The notes under the pieces: model-generated
Databases searched by the model: none
What the model saw: only the letters and a program-made list of their open reading frames with translations
Told to the model about the DNA's origin: nothing
Source: an uncultured Fidelibacterota bacterium
GTDB taxonomy: Bacteria > Fidelibacterota > Marinisomatia > Marinisomatales > TCS55
Assembly (NCBI GenBank): GCA_902581045.1
Contig: CACHMU010000001.1
Span: forward strand, 17,676 to 81,675
DNA length: 64,000 nucleotides
Direction: 5' to 3'
In this document: piece by piece, positions 19,810-30,825 of the stretch
Position numbering within the stretch: position 1 is the first letter of the stretch
How the letters are laid out: each line of letters starts with the position of its first letter
Translations under genes and position numbers: made by a program

Positions 19810-20993
19810 TTAATTGAGTTAATCATACAATCCGCAGCTGCTCCACCATGATCTCCAGGATAGGATGTCATTTTGATGTCTTTTGCACCATTTGCTATTA
19901 ATTGATCTGCAGCTAATTTCATTAGAAAGTAAAATACTGTATTATCTTTTTCTCCATGCATAAAATGAATCGGGGCATTTGGTTTCCATCCATCATATAT
20001 AAAACTATTTTCTTTTAAATAGTGTTTAAATTCAGTTTCACCATCACCTAAAAAATCAGATAAAAATTTTGGTTCTAAAAGAACTGACATATTATTATTC
20101 AATGCATTATCAATTTGTGTACCTGAATAGTTTCCATCATACATTTTTAATATAGCATCTCTATATTTTGGTTTGACCCAACGATTTAATGCATCTTTAT
20201 CTCCAGTTGCCAGCATGTACCCCCATAAGGCAAATCCTAGATAGTAAGGAGTATTATAAACATTGTCAGAAAAAATTCTTTTTCCCATTTCATATAGTGA
20301 ATAGGGACCAGCTCCGGGAGAATTTGCTGTAATAGTAAATTCATCAGAATATTCTTGTTCAATAATTTGATGAAAAGCCATTGTTCCATATCCACCGGCA
20401 GAATAACCAGTTGTAAATAGTTGATCATTCAATTCAATATTTTTTTCGCAAGCAAACTCTTTCGAAGCTCGTAAGAGATCAATACCTGAAATTGCACTTG
20501 CCATTTTATTAACGTAAGAAGCTTGTTCAAGTGAAATTCCATAGCCAATTCCATCTGAATATATTGCAAAATAGCCCTGCATAGATCCTAAAAGACTCTG
20601 GGGTGATACATTAGGACTTACAGATGCAACGGCGCTTCTTTGCGTTATTGTATAATGAGAAATCTTAAGTGTCGGTAAAGATTTCTGTTTTTTTACTTGT
20701 GGAACATAAATTGCTCCAGAAAGCTGGGTAGGTTCACCATTAGCGCCCAGGGATTCATAAACAACTCTATAAATTTTTACATCATTTTCAATATTAAATT
20801 CTTCTGGATCAAATCCATATATATCTCTAATCAATATTTCAAATATTTCTTCATTATATTCAGTAATCAATTCAGATGAAACTAGATTTCCTCTACCAGT
20901 ATAAAGATCACAATTTTCTGTTTCATCTTCGCAAGCGAGTAAAAATAAAATAATTAATAATATCGATAAAAATTTTCCATTATATTTTTTCAA
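19785..20993 (-). CDS. Putative secreted alpha/beta-hydrolase (secretory-lipase-like) lipoprotein
   Basis: Lipobox-like LLACEDE, nucleophile elbow GYSAGGYG, late GDHGG. Confidence 0.78.
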   Translation of the reverse strand: MKKYNGKFLSILLIILFLLACEDETENCDLYTGRGNLVSSELITEYNEEIFEILIRDIYGFDPEEFNIENDVKIYRVVYESLGANGEPTQLSGAIYVPQVKKQKSLPTLKISHYTITQRSAVASVSPNVSPQSLLGSMQGYFAIYSDGIGYGISLEQASYVNKMASAISGIDLLRASKEFACEKNIELNDQLFTTGYSAGGYGTMAFHQIIEQEYSDEFTITANSPGAGPYSLYEMGKRIFSDNVYNTPYYLGFALWGYMLATGDKDALNRWVKPKYRDAILKMYDGNYSGTQIDNALNNNMSVLLEPKFLSDFLGDGETEFKHYLKENSFIYDGWKPNAPIHFMHGEKDNTVFYFLMKLAADQLIANGAKDIKMTSYPGDHGGAAADCMINSIKWFNTMKQ

Positions 20994-21004
20994 TTTTTTC
21001 CCTA

Positions 21005-21655
21005 CTAAATAATTTTAATGTTTTTAAAAACTTGGTTTAACATAATGCCAGTAATAAATCCACCTATATGAGCAAACCAAGCTACACCACCAGTTGTATC
21101 AAGTCCAAGTGCTCCCATTCCATTTGTTAATTGATTAAAAAACCAAAAACCTAAAACAACGATTGCTGGAACACGAAAAGTAGTAAAAAAAATAATAATA
21201 AAAGCAAATACATGTACACGCGCATTTGGGAAACGCATCATATAGAGTCCTAAAACTCCCGCAATGGCACCTGAAGCACCTACCATTGGAATCTGTGAAT
21301 CAGGATTAATAAGAATTTGAGTAATGGCTGCTATTGTACCGCATAGTAAATAAAAAATGGCATATTTTATATGTCCAAGAACACTCTCTACATTATCACC
21401 AAATATCCAAAGGAACCACATATTACCTATTATATGTGAAATTCCTCCATGAATAAACATTGAACTAAACATTGTAAGAATCGAGAATTGGGATGGAATT
21501 AATCCATAAGTGTAAACAAATATTGCTTCTGCTTCAGGATCATTCATCCCCATACTAAATTGAAATAAAAAAATGAAAAGATTAATCCCAATTAAGAAAT
21601 AAGTTACATAAGGTATAAGTATTCTTGGGTTGTCATCTTTATATGGGAAAAGCAT
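21005..21655 (-). CDS. Rhomboid-family intramembrane serine protease
   Basis: FIHGGISHIIGNMWFLWIFGDNVE, GASGAIAGVLGLY, HIGGFITG. Confidence 0.93.
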   Translation of the reverse strand: MLFPYKDDNPRILIPYVTYFLIGINLFIFLFQFSMGMNDPEAEAIFVYTYGLIPSQFSILTMFSSMFIHGGISHIIGNMWFLWIFGDNVESVLGHIKYAIFYLLCGTIAAITQILINPDSQIPMVGASGAIAGVLGLYMMRFPNARVHVFAFIIIFFTTFRVPAIVVLGFWFFNQLTNGMGALGLDTTGGVAWFAHIGGFITGIMLNQVFKNIKII

Positions 21656-23898
21656 TAGTAAACACTGAATCCAATGGATTTATTTGTTTTATTCCCAGCC
21701 TGATCGCGTATTATTATTTGCATAGTATGATCACCAATTGATAATGGTCTACTTAAATCAAATGATATAATTTTTAATTTTGGCTGATATGTATAAATTA
21801 ATGGTACATTATCAAGTAAGAGATCAAATGAACTCTCATTTGGATCAAAGCCAGATAATTTATCATCAATCATAATTTTAAATTGATTTAATTCTAGTGA
21901 AGGATATTTCCCATTATTGCCAGGATGAGTTGATAAAATTAAAGGTGGTGATTTGTCCTCAATGATTGCTATTGCATCAAGCTGTTTCACTTCTCCTGAA
22001 ATAACATTTCTTTCCTTATTATTTTCAGATGGAATAAAGGTCCAACCTTCTTTTTGATCATAATAATACAAATGTAATTTTTCTCGATCATTATATTTCT
22101 TTTTGTAGCGTATGGCAATATTCACTGGTTTAAGTAGTGGTCGTTCAAATGGTTGTAATTGATATACACGAGAAATTAGATTTCCATTCTTTATAGGAGC
22201 ATGCTTATGAACTGCTTCAATCCACATAAGGGTTGGACTCACTATAGAAGATTTTTTTGATCGTATAGAACAATATGTATCTGTAGATATTATCGTAGTT
22301 GATGTTTCAGGCTTAGCTACTGTGTATGGAAAATCAAATTGTATTTGACGTTCAATTTCCGATTTTAAAATTGATTCAATTTGTATAATATTTTCAAATT
22401 GTTCTGGTGATATTGGTTGTGACAAATAAACTGACGGCTGAATCTGGTTTATTGGAATATTAGTATATTTATATTTCCCTTTTAATCTTAATGATAATTC
22501 TGCATCAATTACTTGTTCTGGTTGAAATTGTATATAAACACCTGCTTCAGTATGTGAAATATCCATATTTACATTTACACTTAAAGGGTCTCCCGTAAAA
22601 TTTTTATCTATCCAATGAATAGGTTTTGACCTAGTGCCCAAAGCATTTTGTGCGATAAATTGAAGAGCTTTTCGTTTAATTTTTTGTTTATTAATTGTTA
22701 TTATTTTACCAGATTCAATCTTTTCTGAAGATTCTATCTCTAATTTCTCATCAGCAAAACCATATGGGGTAAATGAAAATGCATAGATAGTCTCAATTGG
22801 AATAGTAATGCTTTTTGGTTGAATAAGGAATGATACTAGTTTATTTGTTTCCCCAAGTTTGGTAATCATTATTTCAAATGGATCCATAACAAAAACCGTT
22901 CCATTTAACTCTCGTTTATTTTGTTGTGTATCCATTACGTGAATTTTTATATCATGATAGCCTTGAGACAGGTCAATTATGCCATCAGTTACTTCATTAT
23001 GAATAGGGACCTTTGGATCGTATTCATTTTGGTAAAGTTTTATAAAATTCCCAAAGTTTAATCGATAATTTCTATAATCATTAATATAATTTGCAGTGCT
23101 CTGCCATTTATAATCCAATCGTTCAAACTCAAGAGAATGAAATCTTTTTTCATTAATATATATTTCTATTTTATGAGGTTGATATATATTGTTTGCTCCT
23201 TGCCTTTTATCGTAGGCTTTAATTGAAATCCCCAATTCACCAGCTATATTGATAGTATCAGGGAAGTTATAATTGCCTTTTTTATCTCTAAATACGCGAA
23301 ATTTTTGTGGAAGCTGATTTCCATTAACCCAGCTTTCGTTATTAAGCGGAGTGAATGAAATTTCATCGATAAAAGGGGCTAAACGATCATCTTGAGAAAG
23401 ACCACTTGTTAATGGATTTAATGTTTGCCCTTTTTTATTTCTAATTTCAAAGTGTAAATGAGGCCCAAAGGAAAAACCTGTATTACCAGAATATCCAATA
23501 ACATCTCCTTTTTCAAATTGAAATTCTCCGGGTGACAAAAATATATTTGTTATATATGTTTGATTTTTTTCTTGTTGTTCAATTAAGCGATCTTCAAGTC
23601 TGGGTGTGAACTTACTTAGATGACCATAAACAGCTGTTTGCCCATCTTCTAATGTGAGGTATAATGCTCTGCCAAAACCTGAAAAATTTGAAACAATTCG
23701 TGATATATATCCATTTGAGACCGCATATACTGGATGGCCAATTGTTCCTTTAGTTTTCATGTCTAACCCTTGATGATAACCAGTTGGTCTAAATTCACCA
23801 AAGTTTGAAGATAAATGCTTACCAAGGTTTGTTGGCCAAGTATAATCTTGTGCGAGGATAGAAAGGTTTAATAATATTATAGATAAAGTTATTCGCAT
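21655..23898 (-). CDS. Large M23 (LytM) peptidoglycan endopeptidase
   Basis: YHQGLDMKTKGTIGHPVYAVSNG...GHLSKF...SFGPHLHFEIRN; long C-terminal region with Ig-like character. Confidence 0.88.
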   Translation of the reverse strand: MRITLSIILLNLSILAQDYTWPTNLGKHLSSNFGEFRPTGYHQGLDMKTKGTIGHPVYAVSNGYISRIVSNFSGFGRALYLTLEDGQTAVYGHLSKFTPRLEDRLIEQQEKNQTYITNIFLSPGEFQFEKGDVIGYSGNTGFSFGPHLHFEIRNKKGQTLNPLTSGLSQDDRLAPFIDEISFTPLNNESWVNGNQLPQKFRVFRDKKGNYNFPDTINIAGELGISIKAYDKRQGANNIYQPHKIEIYINEKRFHSLEFERLDYKWQSTANYINDYRNYRLNFGNFIKLYQNEYDPKVPIHNEVTDGIIDLSQGYHDIKIHVMDTQQNKRELNGTVFVMDPFEIMITKLGETNKLVSFLIQPKSITIPIETIYAFSFTPYGFADEKLEIESSEKIESGKIITINKQKIKRKALQFIAQNALGTRSKPIHWIDKNFTGDPLSVNVNMDISHTEAGVYIQFQPEQVIDAELSLRLKGKYKYTNIPINQIQPSVYLSQPISPEQFENIIQIESILKSEIERQIQFDFPYTVAKPETSTTIISTDTYCSIRSKKSSIVSPTLMWIEAVHKHAPIKNGNLISRVYQLQPFERPLLKPVNIAIRYKKKYNDREKLHLYYYDQKEGWTFIPSENNKERNVISGEVKQLDAIAIIEDKSPPLILSTHPGNNGKYPSLELNQFKIMIDDKLSGFDPNESSFDLLLDNVPLIYTYQPKLKIISFDLSRPLSIGDHTMQIIIRDQAGNKTNKSIGFSVY

Positions 23899-23991
23899 GT
23901 AATTTGAGTTATTAGCACTTGAATTTATCTCGCATTTTAAGTTTAAAAACAGGGGATTGGTAATAAATAAAGCTTAAGCGTAATATAGTAT

Positions 23992-24438
23992 ATGTTCCAT
24001 ATCATTTTATTTGAACCTGAAATCCCTCCAAATACAGGTAATATAATTCGATTATCCGTAAATATAGGTTGTGAATTACACTTAATTAGACCATTAGGAT
24101 TTTCGATTGATCAAAAAAGCTTACGTAGAGCAGGAATGGACTACATCAGTGAAAAACAATTTAATATTTGGGATAATTTAGATAATTGTCTAAATAAAAT
24201 CAGAATATCAACAATTTATTCAGTATCGACAAAAGGGAAAAAAAACTATACAGATATCAATTTTAGATCAGGCGATGCATTTATTTTTGGGCCCGAAAGT
24301 CGTGGGTTACCAAAAAAAATAAGAAATGATTATACATCAATATTTATTCCTATGCGGAGCAAGGGGCGAAGTATCAATTTAGCAAATGCTGTTTCAGTTA
24401 TACTTTATGAAGCTTGGCGACAATTAGACTTTAATTAA
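23992..24438 (+). CDS. trmL: tRNA (cytidine(34)-2'-O)-methyltransferase (SPOUT family)
   Basis: PEIPPNTGNIIRLSVNIGCELHLIRPLGF, FGPESRGLP, IPMRSKGRSINLANAVSVILYE. Confidence 0.94.
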   Translation: MFHIILFEPEIPPNTGNIIRLSVNIGCELHLIRPLGFSIDQKSLRRAGMDYISEKQFNIWDNLDNCLNKIRISTIYSVSTKGKKNYTDINFRSGDAFIFGPESRGLPKKIRNDYTSIFIPMRSKGRSINLANAVSVILYEAWRQLDFN

Positions 24439-25540
24439 TCATTTCTGCAATTTTGTTACCAATTGCCAATGACGCTGTTAGGCCAGGCGATTCAATCCCA
24501 ATTAAATTAATTAATCCAGGATATCCTTTCTCTTCTTCATGATTAATATAAAAATCTGGCATAGAATTTTTTTCATCCCATATTTTCGGTCTAATTCCAG
24601 AATAATCTGGTGAAAGATCATTTTTATCAAGATCTTTTATATATAGCTTTCCTTCATCATAGAATAAATCTATTAAATCATCATCAACCTTATAATTCTC
24701 TTTTTTATCTTCAATCCAATGGGCACTTGGCCCTAGTTTTACTGAGCCTGATTGATCAAGCGTAAGATGGATACCCAGAGTACCATGCTCTTTATCTGGA
24801 AGTGGATAAATCAATTTTTTGAAGGCCCCTTTCCATTTGGATGACAGCTTAAAATAACATCCTTTTACAAATTTTATTTTTGGGAAATCTTTATTTATAA
24901 GTTCAGCTATAAAATCACTTTCTAAACCGGCGGAATTAATTATCCAATTAGATGTAACCTGCTCTATATCCCCTAAACTATTTTCAATATCAATTATATA
25001 GCCTGATTCTAATTGTTTTAAACCAACAACTTTTGATTTGAAAAGGTAATCATGATTACTTTTTTGTGATTCACTATAAAATACTGACATTAGTTCATGC
25101 GTAGAAATAATTCCAGTACAACCAATATAAATTGCACTATCTGCAATTATTTTTGATTCAATTGATTCAATTTCTTTTTTCCCGATGATTTTCATATCAG
25201 GGATACTATTTTTTAATCCATTATTAAATAATTCTTCAAGTTCACTTATTTGATGTGCACTACCGACAATTAGTTTACCGCATTGTTTTGTCCATACATT
25301 ATGTCTTTTGCAATAATCATATAAAAGTTCGCGTCCTTCAGTACAATATTTTGCTTTTAAAGAATTAGGCTCGTAATAAAGGCCTGAATGAATTACTTCA
25401 CTATTCCTACTAGATATTCCACGACCAAAATCATCTTCCTTATCAATTATAAGGACAGATAAATTAGTTCGTTCTCCAATTGCTCTAGCAATAGATAGTC
25501 CTATGACTCCTGCGCCGACAATTACAATATTAAATATCAA
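24431..25540 (-). CDS. L-2-hydroxyglutarate dehydrogenase-like FAD-dependent oxidoreductase
   Basis: IVGAGVIGLSIARAIGER, SSRNSEVIHSGLYYEPNSLKA, SPGLTASLAIG. Confidence 0.88.
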   Translation of the reverse strand: MIFNIVIVGAGVIGLSIARAIGERTNLSVLIIDKEDDFGRGISSRNSEVIHSGLYYEPNSLKAKYCTEGRELLYDYCKRHNVWTKQCGKLIVGSAHQISELEELFNNGLKNSIPDMKIIGKKEIESIESKIIADSAIYIGCTGIISTHELMSVFYSESQKSNHDYLFKSKVVGLKQLESGYIIDIENSLGDIEQVTSNWIINSAGLESDFIAELINKDFPKIKFVKGCYFKLSSKWKGAFKKLIYPLPDKEHGTLGIHLTLDQSGSVKLGPSAHWIEDKKENYKVDDDLIDLFYDEGKLYIKDLDKNDLSPDYSGIRPKIWDEKNSMPDFYINHEEEKGYPGLINLIGIESPGLTASLAIGNKIAEMIN

Positions 25541-25542
25541 TG

Positions 25543-25851
25543 CTAATTTGAAAGCTTTTTAAGTAGTTCCGCTGTAAAAATACCAGTGCTATGTCCATCC
25601 TTCCAAAAAGGTCTTAAACCATAATAGCCAACAGGCTGAATTCCACTAACTATAAAGCTACTTTCATTTAATATAGGTTCTGGACCTTTATATATATTTC
25701 CTAAAGCATCTTTTTCACCTTCACATGAAGCGCATGGACATTTTTGACGCATATTTTTAAGTTTTACAATTGCTTCACTATCATCAGAAAAAATTATCAA
25801 CAGCAATTCGTTTACAACTTCAAAATTTTTTATTGATATATCACCGGTCAT
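25543..25851 (-). CDS. DUF971-family protein
   Basis: LRQ/RxxCPCASC-like motif (MRQKCPCASCEGE) and GYYGLRPFWKDGHSTGIFTAELL. Confidence 0.8.
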   Translation of the reverse strand: MTGDISIKNFEVVNELLLIIFSDDSEAIVKLKNMRQKCPCASCEGEKDALGNIYKGPEPILNESSFIVSGIQPVGYYGLRPFWKDGHSTGIFTAELLKKLSN

Positions 25852-25933
25852 ATTATTTCTAAAATTATAAGTAATTAATTTGGGCCAAATTAAAGATATG
25901 AGTAAATCTTTTTATCATGTTGTACTTTTAAGT

Positions 25934-27082
25934 ATGAAAAAATTTATTGTTCAATCCATTTTATTGATTTTTGTATTACATGAGTTTGCTTATTGCCAAA
26001 AAGATAGACCTAGGGACCTAGGCCTTCAAATTGGTTTATTTCAACCGGGTAAATGGAATGCAATTACAGATGTTGATGGAGTAGAAGTAGGACATGAAAC
26101 AATAATAATTAGTGATAATATTCGCACAGGAGTTACAATTATTAAACCACACGGTGGCAATCTTTTCAAAGAAAAAGTTATGGCAGCAGTGCATGTAGTC
26201 AATGGATTTGGAAAGGCTTTGGGTTTTACCCAAGTTGAAGAATTGGGCACTATTGAAACACCGATTGGTCTAACAAACACGCTGAATATATTTAATGTAG
26301 CAAATGCAATTATTGATTATATGATTTTGGATAATCCTAATATTAGATCGGTGAATCCTATTGTGGGTGAAACAAATGACAGTGGTTTAAATGATATACA
26401 AGGACGCCATGTAAAAAAAATTCATGTCTTAAAAGCAATTCAAAATACAAAAAGCGGTCCAGTTGGTGAAGGTTCTATCGGAGCAGGTACAGGTACAAGG
26501 GCATTAGGCTTTAAAGGTGGAATTGGGACATCATCAAGATTATTGCCTAAAGAAATTGGGGGATTTACTGTAGGTGTATTGGTGCAAACAAATTTTGGTG
26601 GATCTTTAATGATCAATGGTGCTCCTGTTGGGAGAGAATTAAAGAAATCCTCTTTTTCATCTAATATTCCTTATGATGGAGAAGAAGGCTCCTGTATGAT
26701 TGTGATTGCCACAGATGCACCTTTAGCAAACCGTAATTTAAAACGTATGGCAGAGCGAGTAAGTCATGCATTCGGTCGTGTGGGTGCTTATTCATCCAAT
26801 GGCAGTGGAGATTATGCAATTATTTTTTCAACATATAGACCTGAATACCAAGATGATAAAATGATATCTAGTAAAGAGTTAAAAAATAGTTTAATGAATG
26901 GTTTATTTATGGCTACAGTTGAAGCAACTGAAGAAGCAATTATAAATTCATTATTTATGGCAGAATCAATTTCAAGTAAATATGGCAAAAGTCAAGCTTT
27001 ACCTATAGATGAAACAATGAAAATATTAAAAAAATATAAAGCACTTAATTGGAATAATAAATTATATCCATGGGAAAAGTAG
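25934..27082 (+). CDS. Secreted P1/DmpA-family (S58) peptidase
   Basis: Signal peptide from ATG 25934; GSIGAGTGTRALGFKGGIGTSSR, MATVEATEEAIINSL. Confidence 0.88.
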   Translation: MKKFIVQSILLIFVLHEFAYCQKDRPRDLGLQIGLFQPGKWNAITDVDGVEVGHETIIISDNIRTGVTIIKPHGGNLFKEKVMAAVHVVNGFGKALGFTQVEELGTIETPIGLTNTLNIFNVANAIIDYMILDNPNIRSVNPIVGETNDSGLNDIQGRHVKKIHVLKAIQNTKSGPVGEGSIGAGTGTRALGFKGGIGTSSRLLPKEIGGFTVGVLVQTNFGGSLMINGAPVGRELKKSSFSSNIPYDGEEGSCMIVIATDAPLANRNLKRMAERVSHAFGRVGAYSSNGSGDYAIIFSTYRPEYQDDKMISSKELKNSLMNGLFMATVEATEEAIINSLFMAESISSKYGKSQALPIDETMKILKKYKALNWNNKLYPWEK

Positions 27083-27636
27083 CAGTTAATGATTTTGTGA
27101 GGCGCCAAATTAAGGGATCAGGGAAAACTTATTCCAAATCTCTTAGTTTTGAGGAAATTGCTGCTGATGCTGAATTTCAGATGATAAAGGGGCATTTTGA
27201 AGAAGGATACCGTGATGGTGTTCGAATTGTAATTGGTAGCCAAAATCTCCTAACTGAATTTATTTGTCCATTTGTAAAAATAGACAATGACATTGAATTA
27301 ATATCAAAGGTTGTTTGCAGACAAGAAGGAGAAGAGCCATATATTCAAATACGTGCGAAAACTGGCAAACCAGTGGAACCAGGGCGTATTGAATATATTT
27401 TATATCGGCATGATGTTTTAGCTGAAAACAATGAACAATCAACGAATGAAAATTGGGAATTAATTAGTGTTCATGCAATTCCTAAAGGTATTGATAAACT
27501 TCCAATGGGACCAGTAACAATGATGCGTAATCAGTTAGAACTTTTAGGAGGCACTAAGGCATATTATTCATCTGAAGAATGGGCAGAGTCAGTAAGGTTT
27601 TGGCAAGAATTTGCTGCATTAGATGATTCTAGATAA
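27070..27636 (+). CDS. Conserved hypothetical (DUF3228-like)
   Basis: ORF overlapping the end of the DmpA-like gene; family call from memory of the sequence pattern only. Confidence 0.55.
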   Translation: MGKVAVNDFVRRQIKGSGKTYSKSLSFEEIAADAEFQMIKGHFEEGYRDGVRIVIGSQNLLTEFICPFVKIDNDIELISKVVCRQEGEEPYIQIRAKTGKPVEPGRIEYILYRHDVLAENNEQSTNENWELISVHAIPKGIDKLPMGPVTMMRNQLELLGGTKAYYSSEEWAESVRFWQEFAALDDSR

Positions 27637-27664
27637 TAACGGTTATCTAGAAAAAGTTATTAAT

Positions 27665-27700
27665 AAAAAAACCCCCTCTTCACTAAGAGGGGGTTTTTTT
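27665..27700. terminator. Bidirectional rho-independent terminator
   Basis: Perfect 16-bp stem AAAAAAACCCCCTCTT-CACT-AAGAGGGGGTTTTTTT between convergent genes. Confidence 0.95.
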
Positions 27701-27725
27701 ATCAGTTATAATTTATTAACTAAAA

Positions 27726-30458
27726 TTAGAACCTTACAGAAATACCCATATTAAAGTATTGTGGTAATCCAAAGAATACTTCTGCACTATCTGCATCATG
27801 ATCTTTATCATAACTATTATACTGGCTATTATCAGTAGCATCTTGAATGTATAATGCATCAGTTAAGTTGAATATATGAGCAAATACTTGTAGGTCTGTT
27901 CCAGCAAACTGCATTGGAAGATTATAGTATGCATGAAAGTCCATTCTAGTATAGCCAGGTGCCATCCATACTTGCTCTCTATCAGCAGAGCTACCCTTTA
28001 TCTCACGTGCACCAGGGCTCCAATCAGCATAGTTCTTATCATATTTATGCATTATCAGTTGAGCTCTTAAACCACTAATTGGTGTAACAGTTGCACCAAG
28101 AACCATACCTGTTTGAGGCATATCACCAACCCATAGATCTTTTAATGCATATTCATACTGTGTTTGTGTTACAGTTCCTTTATCAGAATATTCAGTATAT
28201 GTTCCTTTTGCATCTTCTACGAATTTCCAATTTCCAAATGAAGCTGCAAAGTCTAAACGTAACATGTCTATAAGTTGCGCAGAACCCTCTAATTCAATCC
28301 CGCTGTGAGATTGATTAACGCCTCTTAAGAAGATAACATCTGTATCTCCACTTGAGCCTTGACCTGTTGTAACAGATTTTGTGAGGTTACGATCTTTCCA
28401 TTGTGTATTATAGTAATTTGCTTTCAATGCATATTGAGAAGTTCTATAATTCACACCAAATTCAGTACTTTGGAATTTTTCGTTAACTGGATCAGAAGCC
28501 TTCGTACCATCATAATAGATTACGTTATCCATAATTGGAGGCTTTTCAACAATACCAAAATTCACAAATCCTGCTAAGTTGTCATTTAGATCATAATTCA
28601 ATCCACCTTTTACTTGGAAAGTACCAATTGAACCTGATTCAATTTTTTCCTTAGCAACAGTGAATTCATCAATATAGGAATATGCAATACTTGATGTACC
28701 GACCATACCATAAGCATTTATTGGACCCTTAGTATAATTAGCTTGTCCATAAAATCCTATCCAATCAACAGTAGTATTATTATGATAAGCAACTATATCT
28801 CCAAGTCGTTTCATTTGTGATTGTGGAGTTGTATCATTTTTATTTCCTGTGTATACAAAATAGTCACCACCAAGTAAATCACGTACTTCGCGAGCATGCT
28901 CAATTCCAGCAGTACGCCAATCAACACCAACTTGAGTTCTTAGATCATCACTTATATCAAAATTAAGTTTTGATATAACTCCAATTGTACTTTGACGATT
29001 GATACTGTTTCTTAAAATACCTTTTGATCTATTCTCAGTTGTAGAATATTTTGAGTCTTTATTATTAGAATTAGCTGCAATTGCTGCATCCCAATCCCAT
29101 TTCCATGGCGCACTTGCATACCATTTGTTTCCTGCAACAGCTGGAGCACGGAAAGAACTACCATATGTTCCAGTTCCGCCGCCAGATCCTCCAGACCAGT
29201 ATACAATTGATGATAGTCTCATTTTATCATTAATTGTATAAAAATGGTTTAGATTAACCAGAGGCTTATGAAAGAAGTTTTCACGTTCATTTAAGAAATT
29301 TGCATTGTAACGTTTAACTGTTCGAGCACCATACATGTACCAGTATTGTTTACCGGTGTAGCTTGAGCTAACAGGTCCCCAATTCTGATTTAGGGTTCTA
29401 CTACCATTAGCAAATTTAGTAAATGCTTTCGTATCGTATTCAGACCCAAGGTCTTCAGCAAATTTTTTCGCATCTGGCCCATAAGACGCCATGTTTTGTC
29501 TATAAAGATTTTGTCCATGACGTTGTGGCGCTCCAATTGCATAAAGCTCAAATCGATTTTTATCGCTAACTGCATAGCTAGCACCAAAATAGTAAGCCCA
29601 CGCATCTGTCCAGGTCTTATCTATGATTCCATCACCTTTTTTTCTTACAACAGTTGCACTAAATGCTAACTTATCATTTATTAGACCGGTGTTGTAATTA
29701 AATGTAGTTTTCATAAAACTACCAGCACCGAGCTCTTGTTTGAATTTTCCGCCACGCTTTAATGCAGTGGGATCAGTAATAATGTTCATGGTTCCGCCAA
29801 TGGAAGGGGTAGCAAGATTTACAGCAGAAAGGCCACGTTGCATCTGAATAGATGATGTAGCATCTCCTACACCATCCCAGTTAGACCAGTATACCCAACC
29901 ATTCTCCATATCATTCTGAGGAACACCGTTAATCATTACTGCAACATTTCGCTGATTAAAACCGCGTACATTTATTCGAGCATCACCAGCACCACCACCT
30001 TGTTGAGTTGCATAAACACTTGGCGTTGTATTTAGTGCCATAGGAATATCTTGAGATCCCAAACGTGCTTCCATATCAGCTTTTGTTACCATTGAATATG
30101 CAACAGGCGTTTTTTCATCAGCACGGGAAGCAAGTACTTCTAGGGCTGATAATTCAACAGCAGAAACTGATAGAGCCAAGTTAACTGTTACGTCACCATT
30201 GACATTTACAGTTTTACTTGCATTTGCATAACCAATAACAGATGCTGTAACAGTATAAGATCCTGTAGCTACATTTGAAATGGAATAAGTTCCATCCGAA
30301 CCAGCCGCAGCACCCATGTTCGTTCCTTCTAGCACAACATTTGCACCTGGTAATACATCGCCAGTTGACGCATCAGTTACAGTACCAGATACAGTATTTT
30401 GAGCTAAAGAAAAAGCAGGTATTAGCAATAACAATATTGCCTTCGAGGTTTTTTTCAT
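27726..30458 (-). CDS. TonB-dependent receptor with N-terminal carboxypeptidase-like domain
   Basis: Signal peptide, VSGTVTDASTGDVLPGANVVLEGT, plug domain (INVRGFNQRNVAVMINGVPQND), C-terminal FNMGISVRF. Start at MKKTSKAI. Confidence 0.93.
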   Translation of the reverse strand: MKKTSKAILLLLIPAFSLAQNTVSGTVTDASTGDVLPGANVVLEGTNMGAAAGSDGTYSISNVATGSYTVTASVIGYANASKTVNVNGDVTVNLALSVSAVELSALEVLASRADEKTPVAYSMVTKADMEARLGSQDIPMALNTTPSVYATQQGGGAGDARINVRGFNQRNVAVMINGVPQNDMENGWVYWSNWDGVGDATSSIQMQRGLSAVNLATPSIGGTMNIITDPTALKRGGKFKQELGAGSFMKTTFNYNTGLINDKLAFSATVVRKKGDGIIDKTWTDAWAYYFGASYAVSDKNRFELYAIGAPQRHGQNLYRQNMASYGPDAKKFAEDLGSEYDTKAFTKFANGSRTLNQNWGPVSSSYTGKQYWYMYGARTVKRYNANFLNERENFFHKPLVNLNHFYTINDKMRLSSIVYWSGGSGGGTGTYGSSFRAPAVAGNKWYASAPWKWDWDAAIAANSNNKDSKYSTTENRSKGILRNSINRQSTIGVISKLNFDISDDLRTQVGVDWRTAGIEHAREVRDLLGGDYFVYTGNKNDTTPQSQMKRLGDIVAYHNNTTVDWIGFYGQANYTKGPINAYGMVGTSSIAYSYIDEFTVAKEKIESGSIGTFQVKGGLNYDLNDNLAGFVNFGIVEKPPIMDNVIYYDGTKASDPVNEKFQSTEFGVNYRTSQYALKANYYNTQWKDRNLTKSVTTGQGSSGDTDVIFLRGVNQSHSGIELEGSAQLIDMLRLDFAASFGNWKFVEDAKGTYTEYSDKGTVTQTQYEYALKDLWVGDMPQTGMVLGATVTPISGLRAQLIMHKYDKNYADWSPGAREIKGSSADREQVWMAPGYTRMDFHAYYNLPMQFAGTDLQVFAHIFNLTDALYIQDATDNSQYNSYDKDHDADSAEVFFGLPQYFNMGISVRF

Positions 30459-30717
30459 TATTAACTCCATATTTATTTTTTTGAAAAAATTATGATATAT
30501 AATATTAGATCCGAGCGTTTTCATAATTAAAGCTGTACTTCTATATAACTTTAACTATTAGATAAAATATTTATATTAAACAAATTCATTTATTTGAAGT
30601 CATTAGACTTGATTAAAATTGACATTTTTGTTGGAAAACATCAAGTATAAATTTGCAGTTTATGCAAATTTTATATATAGTTTAAAATGAAGTTAATTTG
30701 AATTTTTTTAGCAATTG

Positions 30718-30790
30718 TGGGCCCACCAGGATTTGAACCTGGAACCTACGCATTATGAGTGCGGTGCTCTAACCGTTGAGCTATGGGCCC
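30718..30790 (-). tRNA. tRNA with CAU anticodon (elongator Met or Ile2, unresolved)
   Basis: Minus strand GGGCCCA TA GCTC AACGGTTA GAGC A CCGCA CTCATAA TGCGT AGGTT CCAGG TTCAAAT CCTGG TGGGCCC A. Complete acceptor and T stems; CCA not encoded. Confidence 0.93.
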
Positions 30791-30825
30791 AAAAGGGAGA
30801 TAAAATTAAGTTAGTTGAACAATTA

